The notes beneath the pieces are model-generated. The model saw nothing but the letters and a program-made list of their open reading frames with translations. It searched no databases and had not been told where the DNA came from. Shown here piece after piece: positions 47,468 through 55,155 of a DNA stretch of 64,000 bases; within the stretch, counting starts at the first letter, position 1, and every line of letters begins with the position of its first letter. A program made the position numbers and the translations under genes. Location of the stretch: assembly GCF_003986935.1 (NCBI RefSeq), contig NZ_RJZE01000010.1, positions 62,001 through 126,000 on the forward strand, in the 5' to 3' direction. The stretch is from Paraburkholderia kururiensis JCM 10599 = LMG 19447 (GTDB lineage Bacteria; Pseudomonadota; Gammaproteobacteria; Burkholderiales; Burkholderiaceae).

Positions 47468-48481
47468 TCACAGTCCGCTGTTCGCCGCACGCTGTCTCAG
47501 CAAGCCAAGCACCGCGTCGCAAAACGGCGTAGGCACACCGAGTTTGCGGCCCAATTCAGGAAACACGCCGAGGATCGGCCCTACCTCGAGCGGGCGTCCC
47601 GCCTCGAAGTCCTGCAGCATCGACGTCCTGAACGATCCGAGCCGCCGTGTCACGGCAATGCGCTCGGCCGGACTCATGCCCGTGGAGAGGCCAAGGCGCG
47701 CGCCGATCGCTTCGGCTTCCTCCATCATGCGCAGCACGAGCGCATGTGTGAACGGATCGTCGAGCAATTGCGTCGAGGTAGAACCCGTCAGCGCGCTCAA
47801 CGGATTCATATTCATGTTGCCCCAGAGCTTGGCCCAGATCTCGGTACGGATGTCGTCCGCGAGGGCCACCTCGAAGCCACCTTCGCGCATTGCACCGGCG
47901 AATGCCGCTGCGTGGGCGCCTAGCGCGTCAGGCGCGCCCGGGCCGCCGTTCGCCACGCGCGGGGCGCCTACGATCAGATGATTGCCGCGCCCGCGCCGCA
48001 CCACGCCCGGCGCATCCGTGGACGACGAAAGATGCACCACGCAGCCAATCGATCGGCGCGGTGGCAACGCGGCCGACACCGCGCCGTTAGGGTCCACGGC
48101 CTCGATCGGTGTGGTCGCGAGCGGCCCGTCCGTGCCCGCGAGGAACCACCACGGCAAACCGTTCATGGCGGCGACGATCACCGTATCCGGACCCACGAGC
48201 GGTGCGAGACTCGCAGCCACACCCGGCAGCGCCTGCGCCTTCAGCGCGACAACGACGAAGTCCTGTACGCCCAGTTCGGCGGGCGTGTCGGTAGCGATCA
48301 CGCGCGTCACCGTTTCGCCCTCATCGTCGATGATGCAAATGCCGTCGCCACGAATGGCGTCGAGCGTCTTGCCTCGTGCAACCACGCTCACCGCGTGCCC
48401 TGCGCGGACCGCTGCCGCCGCGATCAATCCGCCGATCGCGCCCGCGCCCACTACTGTCGTTCTGATCTGTCCTGTTTTCAT
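47468..48481 (-). CDS. ketopantoate reductase family protein
   Basis: NADPH-dependent 2-dehydropantoate 2-reductase family enzyme (337 aa). The Rossmann motif VVGAGAIGGLIAAAAVRAG is at residues 10-28. The catalytic lysine is in the helix IWAKLWGNMNMNPLSALTG, and the C-terminal conserved SMLQDFEAGRPLEVGPILG is present. The final step of pantoate synthesis is possible, but Burkholderia genomes carry several paralogues and this one lies beside a class II aldolase, so a different 2-keto acid substrate is equally likely. It starts 32 bases after the aldolase gene in the same direction. Confidence 0.88.
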   Translation of the reverse strand: MKTGQIRTTVVGAGAIGGLIAAAAVRAGHAVSVVARGKTLDAIRGDGICIIDDEGETVTRVIATDTPAELGVQDFVVVALKAQALPGVAASLAPLVGPDTVIVAAMNGLPWWFLAGTDGPLATTPIEAVDPNGAVSAALPPRRSIGCVVHLSSSTDAPGVVRRGRGNHLIVGAPRVANGGPGAPDALGAHAAAFAGAMREGGFEVALADDIRTEIWAKLWGNMNMNPLSALTGSTSTQLLDDPFTHALVLRMMEEAEAIGARLGLSTGMSPAERIAVTRRLGSFRTSMLQDFEAGRPLEVGPILGVFPELGRKLGVPTPFCDAVLGLLRQRAANSGL

Positions 48482-48513
48482 GTCTGCCTTGAACCGAGAC
48501 GCGCAGCGACACG

Positions 48514-49284
48514 CTACGCCTTGTAAGAAGGATCGATCCGATCCACCTGCCGCAGCATGGCATCGAGCACGTCCTGCCCCGCGCCGTGACGCGGATCGAA
48601 CTGCAGTGCGTCGCGCGTGCAGCGCATCGATACCTCGTCGGGAATGGGCCGCGCCGCACCGAGCGACGCTGTCGCGAGTTGAACCTCGCATGCGCGGTTG
48701 AGGGTCCAGAGCCGCGCAAACGCCTGCGCAACGGTCTCGCCGATGGCGAGCAGCCCGTGATTGCGCAAGATCATCAGGCGCTTCGCACCAAGATTCGCAA
48801 CGAGCCGCGGCCCTTCGTCGGAGTGAATCGTGACGCCTTCGAAATCGTGGTACGCCACGGCGTCGTGCAGTTGCGCGGAATAGAAATTCGAGTTCTCGAG
48901 CCCTCGCTCAGAACAGGCAACGGCAAGGCCGGCCGTGGTATGCGTGTGCATCACGCAGTGCGCGTCAGGCACCGCGCGATGAATCGCCGCATGCACGACG
49001 AAGCCCGCGGGATTCACCCGCGCCGCGGTCCCGTCCACGACCTGCCCGTCGAGATCGATCTTGACGAGATTCGACGCCGTGACCTCGGAGTAATGCAGCC
49101 CGAACGGATTGATCAGGAAGTGCCGCTCGGGGCCAGGCACGCGCACGGTGATGTGGTTGTAGATCAGTTCGGTCCAGCCGAGCATGGCGAAGATCCGGTA
49201 GGTGCCGGCGAGCAAAACACGAAGCGAGCGCTCGTCGCTCGCGCTTGCAGCCGAAACCGGATGCGTGGCGTCGACGGTCTGCAT
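48514..49284 (-). CDS. class II aldolase/adducin family protein
   Basis: Metal-dependent class II aldolase fold (256 aa). The zinc-binding pattern HTHTTAG (His-x-His) is at about residues 106-112 and a third ligand in RNHGLLAIGE; YNHITVRVPG lies near the N-terminus, and a conserved Glu/Tyr region (SNFYSAQLHDAVAYHDFEG) is in the middle. The ATG at 49284 has an excellent AAAGGAG site. Family members act on sugar phosphates or hydroxy acids, or are decarboxylases; the substrate is not readable. It forms a two-gene unit with the ketopantoate-reductase-like gene. Confidence 0.88.
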   Translation of the reverse strand: MQTVDATHPVSAASASDERSLRVLLAGTYRIFAMLGWTELIYNHITVRVPGPERHFLINPFGLHYSEVTASNLVKIDLDGQVVDGTAARVNPAGFVVHAAIHRAVPDAHCVMHTHTTAGLAVACSERGLENSNFYSAQLHDAVAYHDFEGVTIHSDEGPRLVANLGAKRLMILRNHGLLAIGETVAQAFARLWTLNRACEVQLATASLGAARPIPDEVSMRCTRDALQFDPRHGAGQDVLDAMLRQVDRIDPSYKA

Positions 49285-49427
49285 GGCGGTCTCCTTTCCC
49301 GGTGCGGCCGAGTGTTGGATAAAGGCGGATGAAACAAGCCCATGCAGGATAGGAGAGGACGGTTGCGGGGGCAACCATGCGCGGTCGTGGAGCGCACGTG
49401 CCGCGCTCAGCACGAAAACCCAGCACG

Positions 49428-49453
49428 AAAAAACGGCCGGACAAAGCCGGCCG
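49428..49453 (-). terminator. rho-independent terminator of tRNA-Leu
   Basis: On the minus strand CGGCCGG/CCGGCCG form a 7-bp stem with a six-base loop followed by six T. It is 36 bases beyond the tRNA 3' end. Confidence 0.9.
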
Positions 49454-49488
49454 CACAGACGTTCGATGCTACTGAGTCAAATAGATGA

Positions 49489-49575
49489 TGGTGCGAGGAG
49501 CGGGACTCGAACCCGCACACCATTGCTGGCGTCAGGACCTAAACCTGGTGCGTCTACCAATTTCGCCATCCTCGC
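49489..49575 (-). tRNA. tRNA-Leu (UAG)
   Basis: 87 nt including the encoded CCA. The acceptor stem GCGAGGA/TCCTCGC, the long variable arm typical of leucine tRNAs, the anticodon TAG in a TTTAGGT loop, and the T-arm GGTTCGAGTCC are present. Confidence 0.97.
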
Positions 49576-49682
49576 CGCCGGGCACGCGGCAACGCTCCTG
49601 GTGCTGCCGCGTGCCCGATATCCGGCACCGCTGCCGGCATTGGTGCGGCGGGCGCCGCACGCCGGAATCGCGTGAGGGCGAG

Positions 49683-49711
49683 ATTCTAACCGATTGCCTC
49701 ACGCTTGTCTG
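49683..49711 (-). promoter_or_regulatory. probable promoter of tRNA-Leu
   Basis: On the minus strand CAGACA (49711-49706) and TAGAAT (49688-49683) are 17 bases apart. The predicted start would leave a 100-base leader to the tRNA. Confidence 0.5.
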
Positions 49712-49741
49712 CATGCGCACTGAATCTGCAACCCGCTGCAG

Positions 49742-49750
49742 TGCTAGAAT
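49742..49750 (+). promoter_or_regulatory. extended -10 element before the squalene-synthase-fold gene
   Basis: TGCTAGAAT on the plus strand fits an extended -10 (TGn plus TAGAAT) with no clear -35. It lies 125 bases before the GTG start. Confidence 0.4.
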
Positions 49751-49874
49751 TTGCCGTTTCGCGTGACGCACCCCATCGCATACCACCGCGCATGATCGCG
49801 GCAGACACGCCGCTGCGCGATGGCCGGTGTGCACGTCGGCGAGAGATCCGTCCCCTGCCCCTACCGCCCGCACT

Positions 49875-50732
49875 GTGAATTTCGACGAATACTGCCTGCA
49901 AAAGGCGGCCCCGCCTGGATCGAGCACCTACTACGCACTGCGCCAGGCGCCACTCGCACAGCAGCCGCTGCTCGCGGCGCTGTTCGCTTTACGGCGCGAG
50001 TTCGAGGAGACGGTCAAGGAAACGAGCGACCCCACCGTGGGCCGCACCAAACTCGCGTGGTGGCAGAAGGAAACGGCTGCACTGGCGGCAGGCTCGCCCT
50101 CGCACCCGGTGTCCATGGCGCTCGCCGCGCACCTGGGTGACGTCGCGGCCGAATACCCCGCGCTGCAGGCGCTGCTGGCGGGCTTCGAGATGGACCTCGA
50201 GCAGGCGCGCTACCTCGACTTCCCGAATCTGCGGCGTTACATGGACGGTGTCGGCGGCACGTTTGCCGCGCTTCTCGCACGCGTCTCGGCCAAAGGATCG
50301 GCCAAAGGATCGGCACAAGACGCTGCCCAGGCACAGGACTGGGCAGCATCGCTCGGTCACGCACTCATGCTTGCGCAGTTCGTCCACGAAATCGGCAACG
50401 ACGCACGCCACGGCCGAATCTATGTGCCCATCGACGAACTGCAGCGCTACAACGTGACCGCCGCGGATCTCATCAACCGCCGCTACAGCGACGCGTTCAC
50501 GCAACTGATGCAGTTCCAGACCACGCGCGCGCGCGACGCGCTGCATAGCGCGCTTGCCGCCATTCCCGCGAGCGAGCGCCGTGCGCAGCGCCCGCTGCGC
50601 TCGCTCGCTGCGCTCTCGCTCGCGCTGCTCGACGAGGTCGAGCGAGAGGGTTATCAGGTCTTGCACCAGCAGATCGTGCTCACGCCCATCCGCAAGCTGT
50701 GGATTGCCTGGCGCGCGGCGCGGCGCGGCTGA
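49875..50732 (+). CDS. squalene/phytoene synthase-fold protein with altered Asp-rich motifs
   Basis: Isoprenoid-synthase-fold protein (285 aa) of the squalene/phytoene synthase family. The GTG at 49875 gives the family-like N-terminus NFDEYCLQKAAPPGSSTYYA. Active members need two Asp-rich motifs. Here the first region reads LFALRREFEETVKE (residues 36-49), with Glu and Lys where Asp is expected, and the second reads QFVHEIGNDARHGRIYVP (168-185), keeping one of the usual acidic pair. The pattern resembles the NDUFAF6 type (complex I assembly, no synthase activity) more than HpnD/CrtB, from memory of that family. No hopanoid or carotenoid genes are near. A Lys-Gly-Ser-Ala duplication interrupts residues 139-147. 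Confidence 0.85.
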   Translation: MNFDEYCLQKAAPPGSSTYYALRQAPLAQQPLLAALFALRREFEETVKETSDPTVGRTKLAWWQKETAALAAGSPSHPVSMALAAHLGDVAAEYPALQALLAGFEMDLEQARYLDFPNLRRYMDGVGGTFAALLARVSAKGSAKGSAQDAAQAQDWAASLGHALMLAQFVHEIGNDARHGRIYVPIDELQRYNVTAADLINRRYSDAFTQLMQFQTTRARDALHSALAAIPASERRAQRPLRSLAALSLALLDEVEREGYQVLHQQIVLTPIRKLWIAWRAARRG

Positions 50733-50766
50733 GCCCGCTGGCGGCGGACCTATCGCCCGCCTTTCG

Positions 50767-50801
50767 CGACGCCCGACGCCCGACGCGCGACGCCCGACAC
50801 C
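50767..50801. repeat. 7-bp tandem repeat, five copies
   Basis: CGACGCC is repeated at 50767, 50774, 50781, 50788 and 50795, the third and fifth copies each with one change. The array fills the gap between the convergent squalene-synthase-fold and DUF1501 genes, ending 6 bases before the latter's stop. Confidence 0.9.
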
Positions 50802-50807
50802 CATCTC

Positions 50808-52040
50808 TCACGCGCGCAGCAGCGGCAGCGGGTCGAACCGCTGCTTGAGCACGGCCTGCGCATCCATGCCCCACCACGTATCGAGCACCGTCGCGTAAAG
50901 CTCGCGAAAGTCCACGCCCACGGGCAGATTGCCGTTGCCGTCGAGTCTCGCAAGCACGGGCGGCACGCCATAGAAGCCGCCGCGCACGCGTCCGCCTGCG
51001 ACGAAATGCGGCGCCACCGTGCCGTGGTCCGTGCCGTTGCTCTGGTTCTCCTGCACGCGCCTGCCGAATTCGGCGTAGGTCATGACGAGCGTGCTGTCCC
51101 ACCGGCCCAGCTCGACGAGCGCAGCGCGCATCGCGGCCATACCGTCGGCGAACTGGCGCAGCAGCGCAGCCTGCTGACCGGGCTGGTTCTGATGCGTGTC
51201 GAAACCGTTCAGCGTAAGCCGGATCACCGCGACGCCCTGCCCCGGCATCGCCTTGCCTTGCGGCGTGGACGAAGCCGCGAGCACCTGCATTGCGGTCTTC
51301 ACCGACGCACCGAACGCCCCGCCCGGAAACGCCGTCTTCAGCGTGTATTGCCCCGGGCGTGGACGCAGGCGATCGGCGGCCTGCAGGATGTCGTTCTCGA
51401 CGTCCAGAATGTGCGCAAGCTCGGGATTGCGCTCTTGCAGCGAGACAGGCGTGACGAGCTTCGACGCCTGCACGAACTGCGCGGGATTGACGAGTGCAAT
51501 GGCACGCGCGCCATTGGCAAGCGGCCCCATCTCCGCGCTGCCGATCACCACGCCGTCAGCGGCAAACCCGTGCGGCACCGCGCGCTGCCCGAACGCTCGC
51601 GTGAGCCATCCCTCGCGCAGGTATTCGCCGGCATCCGACGCCGTATCCCAGATCTCGATGGAGCGAAAGTGCGACAGGTTGGGCTGCGCATAGCTCACGC
51701 CCTGCACGATGGCGAGCTGCTTCGTCTGCCAGAGCGGCATCAGCGGTTCGAGCGCGGGATGCAGCGCCGTGCGTTCGTCGAGCTGAATGACCTGCTCGCG
51801 CTTGATGCCGATGTTCTTGCGCAGCTTCAGGTAAAGCGGATCGGCGTAGGGGATGACGGTGTTCAAACCGTCGTTGCCGCCTTTGAGCTCCACGAGAATC
51901 AGCAGGTTGTCGTAGCCGTGTGCGATTGAAGAACCCGAGCGTGAGGCACCCTCGCCGGCGTACGCGCGAGGCGCGCCGCGCGCCAGCCACAGCGACATGC
52001 CGGCGGCGCTCGCCATCGTCAGGAAGTCGCGTCGTTTCAT
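50808..52040 (-). CDS. DUF1501 family exported protein
   Basis: Exported protein of 410 aa with a twin-arginine signal (MKRRDFLTMASAAGMSLWLARG, cleavage after AYA). The DUF1501 signature LVELKGGNDGLNTVIPY is near residue 50. A sulfatase-like alkaline-phosphatase fold is suggested by FDTHQNQPGQQAALL and EFGRRVQENQSNGTDHGTVAPHF, where conserved Asp/His would bind metal. The Tat signal implies folding with a cofactor in the cytoplasm. The ATG at 52040 follows GAGGT. It is 94 bases downstream of the DUF1800 gene; this pair recurs across many bacterial phyla but its role is unknown. Confidence 0.9.
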   Translation of the reverse strand: MKRRDFLTMASAAGMSLWLARGAPRAYAGEGASRSGSSIAHGYDNLLILVELKGGNDGLNTVIPYADPLYLKLRKNIGIKREQVIQLDERTALHPALEPLMPLWQTKQLAIVQGVSYAQPNLSHFRSIEIWDTASDAGEYLREGWLTRAFGQRAVPHGFAADGVVIGSAEMGPLANGARAIALVNPAQFVQASKLVTPVSLQERNPELAHILDVENDILQAADRLRPRPGQYTLKTAFPGGAFGASVKTAMQVLAASSTPQGKAMPGQGVAVIRLTLNGFDTHQNQPGQQAALLRQFADGMAAMRAALVELGRWDSTLVMTYAEFGRRVQENQSNGTDHGTVAPHFVAGGRVRGGFYGVPPVLARLDGNGNLPVGVDFRELYATVLDTWWGMDAQAVLKQRFDPLPLLRA

Positions 52041-52134
52041 GCTGTACCTCGTTCGGGCGGTCTCGCCTGTGCCGCCGTCGCGGCAACGCGGGCTGTGCCG
52101 CGAGCGCCATCGCTTCGGCAAGCGCGGTTCATCG

Positions 52135-53730
52135 TCATTTGAGCTGGTAAGCCGGATCCATCAGCAGCGCCTGCAGATAGGCGCTCGCGGTGGAGTCGGT
52201 TGCGATCGGGTCCACCGGCGCGAACGGCAACACCGCATGCTGCAACTGCAGTTCGGCGGTAAGCCCTGGCCGCGCTGTCGGCGACGTGCGGAAGTCCGTC
52301 AGCCACCGCGCAATGTCGAAATGCATGCTGCCCTTCACCATACGCCCGGCCGGCACCGCCGCCGTGGAGCGCAGCAGTTGCTCGACGAATTGCTTGCGCG
52401 CGAGCAGCGTCGAGCTATTGATCCACGTTTCGCCGCCCGGCCATCCCTTCACGTTCGGCGGATAGAACAGGTTCTCGCCGAAGTTGCGCATGGCGCCCGC
52501 GAACGGCGCCGTGCTTTCGTAACCGATGTCGAAGGCGCGCACCGCGCCGACCACGAATTCGGCCGGGGACTTCACGAGCACGCCGCGATTGCGCTCGTCC
52601 CAGAACGCGTCCGTGAGAAACAACCCACGCAGCGCGACCTTGATGTCGTAGCGACTCGCGCGAAAACGAGCGGCAATGGGTTCGATCTGCGCCGGGTCCG
52701 GGCTCTCCGAAACGAACTCGCGCCACAGCTTGCGTACGACAAAGTCGGCTGTCTCAGGGCGCGCGAGCAGAATGTCGAGCACTGCGTCGCCGTCGAACGG
52801 TCCTGTTTCGCCGAGTACCGTCTTCATGCCGTTGTCGTGGCGATCCGCCTGCCAGACGTAGGCCGCTGTGTCGGGGTCGACACCCCAGCCCGTGTACGCG
52901 CGAGCCGCCTCGGCCACGTCACGCTGCGTATAGCGGCCCTCGCCCAGCGTGAAGAGCTCCATCACTTCGCGCGCGAAATTCTCGTTCGGCTTGCCTTTGC
53001 GATTGCTCGCACCATCGAGGTATTGCAGCATCGCGGGATCTTTTGCCACGTCGTGCAGCATCGTCGCGAAGCTGCCCAGCGCGTCGCGGCGCAACAGCAC
53101 GTTTTGCTGTGCCATCGACTGCGGCCAGCTCACCTTGTCTTGCGCCGACGTGAAATGGTTGTGCCAGAAGAGCGTCATGCGCTCCGTGAGCGGCGACGGC
53201 GTGGTGGCCATTTCGCGCACCCACCACGCGCGCAGTTCGTCATAGCGCTGGCCGCGCGTCTGCTGCTCGGCGCGGCGCTCGTCGGGTGTCCATGCGTTGC
53301 GTTCGGCGCGCGTGGGGACGGGCTCGGCTGTCCACAACGGCATCGGGTTCACCGCGACGGTGCGCGTAGCGGAGAGCACACGGGCCACGGCCTCTTCGCG
53401 CGTGAGACCGACGTACTGCGCGACTTCAGCGTGGTCGGGCGCGAAGCCGGTGCGGGTGAGGAAGTAGCGGGCGTCGTCGGCGTCGAGTACGGCCTCGTGC
53501 GTGGGGTGCGAAGGCACCGCGGGTGGCCTGGCGGTGACGCGGCGAGCGGTGCGTGCCGCCGTGATACGCGTTGTGGCGACAGGGTGGCCGGTACCAAAGC
53601 CGCCGCTAATCGCCGTGGCATGCGCGGGCGGAATCAGCGCCCCTGCAGTGGCGCACGACGCTGCTACCGCCAGCACGGCCTGCCGCGCCACCCGCGCAAG
53701 GCTCGGGCGCATTGTCATAAGCGTATTCAT
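52135..53730 (-). CDS. DUF1800 family exported protein
   Basis: Exported protein of 531 aa with a Sec-type signal peptide (residues 8-38, ending AHA). The DUF1800 core includes YFLTRTGFAPDHAEVAQYVGLTREEAV, ERMTLFWHNHFTSAQDKVSWP, QYLDGASNRKGKPNENFAREVMELFTLG, TQRDVAEAARAYTGW and FYPPNVKGWPGGETWINSSTLLARKQF. The His and Glu residues in HNHF and the NENFARE segment are invariant in the family and may bind metal. It is upstream of, and presumably cotranscribed with, the DUF1501 gene. Confidence 0.9.
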   Translation of the reverse strand: MNTLMTMRPSLARVARQAVLAVAASCATAGALIPPAHATAISGGFGTGHPVATTRITAARTARRVTARPPAVPSHPTHEAVLDADDARYFLTRTGFAPDHAEVAQYVGLTREEAVARVLSATRTVAVNPMPLWTAEPVPTRAERNAWTPDERRAEQQTRGQRYDELRAWWVREMATTPSPLTERMTLFWHNHFTSAQDKVSWPQSMAQQNVLLRRDALGSFATMLHDVAKDPAMLQYLDGASNRKGKPNENFAREVMELFTLGEGRYTQRDVAEAARAYTGWGVDPDTAAYVWQADRHDNGMKTVLGETGPFDGDAVLDILLARPETADFVVRKLWREFVSESPDPAQIEPIAARFRASRYDIKVALRGLFLTDAFWDERNRGVLVKSPAEFVVGAVRAFDIGYESTAPFAGAMRNFGENLFYPPNVKGWPGGETWINSSTLLARKQFVEQLLRSTAAVPAGRMVKGSMHFDIARWLTDFRTSPTARPGLTAELQLQHAVLPFAPVDPIATDSTASAYLQALLMDPAYQLK

Positions 53731-53803
53731 GGTCGACCGGTTCGGGACTGAGCTGCGGTAGCGAGGTCAGCTCTTACACGGCGCGGGCCTGCCTTTTCCG
53801 TCG

Positions 53804-54139
53804 TCAGCGCTTGTAGAGTTCGCGCACGGCGTCCTCGATATGCTGGCGTAGCAGGCGGCGCTCTTCGGGCGTCATGTGGCCGTCGCGGCGGCGCTGGTCG
53901 AGGTCGGGGGGGACGGCGGTGCGCATCGCAAGGTCCGAGGCGGGCTGCGGGGGCACAATCACCGGGCGGCGATACGGCTTCGTGCCGTTGGGCGTGCGTG
54001 GGGACAGACGGGAATGGGGAAGCCGGTCGGCAGCCGGCTGAGCGAGAACGGAAGCGGGTTCGAGCAGGCTCGCAAGAGCACCAGCCACGGCGAGCCCTGT
54101 CACGATGAGGCGCACCCTTGGCCTGACCCCTCCCTTCAT
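53804..54139 (-). CDS. small exported hypothetical protein
   Basis: Predicted 111-residue protein. A signal peptide (RLIVTGLAVAGALASLLEPASVLA) is followed by a Pro/Arg-rich linker and a C-terminal charged helix DGHMTPEERRLLRQHIEDAVRELYKR. The start is the ATG at 54139, preceded by AAGGGAAC. The C-terminal helix resembles that of other small periplasmic Burkholderia proteins located beside DUF1800 genes, but I do not recognise a named domain. It could be the first gene of the DUF1800-DUF1501 unit (73 bases upstream). Confidence 0.72.
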   Translation of the reverse strand: MKGGVRPRVRLIVTGLAVAGALASLLEPASVLAQPAADRLPHSRLSPRTPNGTKPYRRPVIVPPQPASDLAMRTAVPPDLDQRRRDGHMTPEERRLLRQHIEDAVRELYKR

Positions 54140-54315
54140 CTTGTTCCCTTCGTGGCGCGGCAAACGGCTTACCTCAAATACATGTGTGCATGTGCAAGAC
54201 CCAAAGAAGGCGGGCGCGAGCGTTATAGTCTAATGAAGTATCCACCGAACAGCCGCAGTCAGTAAAGGAGTGTACGCGTGGCCGCTTTACGTCGTGCCAC
54301 GGGGCGGGTAAATTT

Positions 54316-54331
54316 TGTAACTGACTGTAAC
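54316..54331 (-). promoter_or_regulatory. OmpR-type binding box upstream of ompR
   Basis: On the minus strand the bases read GTTACA-GTCA-GTTACA, a perfect direct repeat with 10-base period that fits the GTTACA-N4-GTTACA pattern reported for OmpR. On the plus strand it is 45-60 bases before the ompR ATG, with a possible -10 (TCTAAT) at 54361-54366 and no -35, the layout of an activator-dependent promoter. Confidence 0.65.
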
Positions 54332-54375
54332 TCGGCAATTCGCCAAAACTCGCACCCCTTTCTAATCGCGCTAAG

Positions 54376-55110
54376 ATGCCGTCCATGGAAACCAAGAACC
54401 CTTCAAAAATCCTTGTCGTCGACGACGATCCGCGCCTGCGCGACCTGCTGCGGCGCTATCTCGGCGAACAGGGATTCAACGTCTACGTCGCTGAAAACGC
54501 ACCGGCCATGAACAAGCTCTGGGTGCGCGAGCGTTTCGACCTGCTCGTGCTGGACCTGATGCTGCCCGGCGAAGACGGCCTCTCGATCTGCCGCCGTCTG
54601 CGCGGCAGCAACGACCGCACGCCCATCATCATGCTCACGGCCAAGGGCGAAGACGTGGACCGCATTGTCGGCCTCGAAATGGGCGCCGACGACTATCTGC
54701 CGAAGCCGTTCAATCCGCGCGAACTGGTGGCACGCATTCACGCGGTGCTGCGTCGCCAGTCGCCTTCCGAGCTCCCGGGCGCGCCCTCCGAAACCACGGA
54801 GGTGTTCGAGTTCGGCGAGTTCGCTCTCAATCTGGCCACGCGCACGCTCACCAAGGCCGGCCAGGAAATTCCGCTCACCACCGGCGAATTCTCGGTACTC
54901 AAGGTGTTTGCCCGGCATCCGCGCCAGCCGCTTTCGCGCGAAAAGCTCATGGAGCTCGCCCGGGGTCGCGAGTACGAAGTGTTCGACCGCAGCCTCGACG
55001 TGCAGATTTCGCGCCTGCGCAAACTGATCGAACCCGATCCGGGCAGCCCGCGCTTCATTCAGACTGTCTGGGGACTCGGCTACGTGTTCATTCCGGACGG
55101 CGCAGCCTGA
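54376..55110 (+). CDS. ompR: two-component response regulator OmpR
   Basis: Response regulator (244 aa from this ATG, 241 from the ATG at 54385). The receiver domain has the acidic pair DDD at 16-18, the phospho-acceptor Asp60 in LDLMLPGEDG, the Thr in MLTAKGE and Lys in YLPKPFNP. The C-terminal winged helix of the OmpR class spans about 145-240 (TRTLTKAGQEIPLTTGEFSVL, YEVFDRSLDVQISRLRKLIE, TVWGLGYVFIP). The METKNPSKILVVDDDPRLR N-terminus is like E. coli OmpR, so the second ATG may be used. envZ follows after 45 bases. Confidence 0.94.
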   Translation: MPSMETKNPSKILVVDDDPRLRDLLRRYLGEQGFNVYVAENAPAMNKLWVRERFDLLVLDLMLPGEDGLSICRRLRGSNDRTPIIMLTAKGEDVDRIVGLEMGADDYLPKPFNPRELVARIHAVLRRQSPSELPGAPSETTEVFEFGEFALNLATRTLTKAGQEIPLTTGEFSVLKVFARHPRQPLSREKLMELARGREYEVFDRSLDVQISRLRKLIEPDPGSPRFIQTVWGLGYVFIPDGAA

Positions 55111-55155
55111 TCCCGAGCCCAGCTTTGCGGTTCGTTTCTCTGACAGGGACGGTCC

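Noticed and set aside
47468..48481. Assignment as the panE of pantothenate synthesis
   Set aside because: The family match is clear, but paralogues are common and the neighbouring aldolase points to other substrates, so no symbol is given.
49875..50732. Assignment as presqualene diphosphate synthase HpnD
   Set aside because: The Asp-rich motifs needed for catalysis are altered and no hopanoid gene is adjacent, so only the fold family is claimed.
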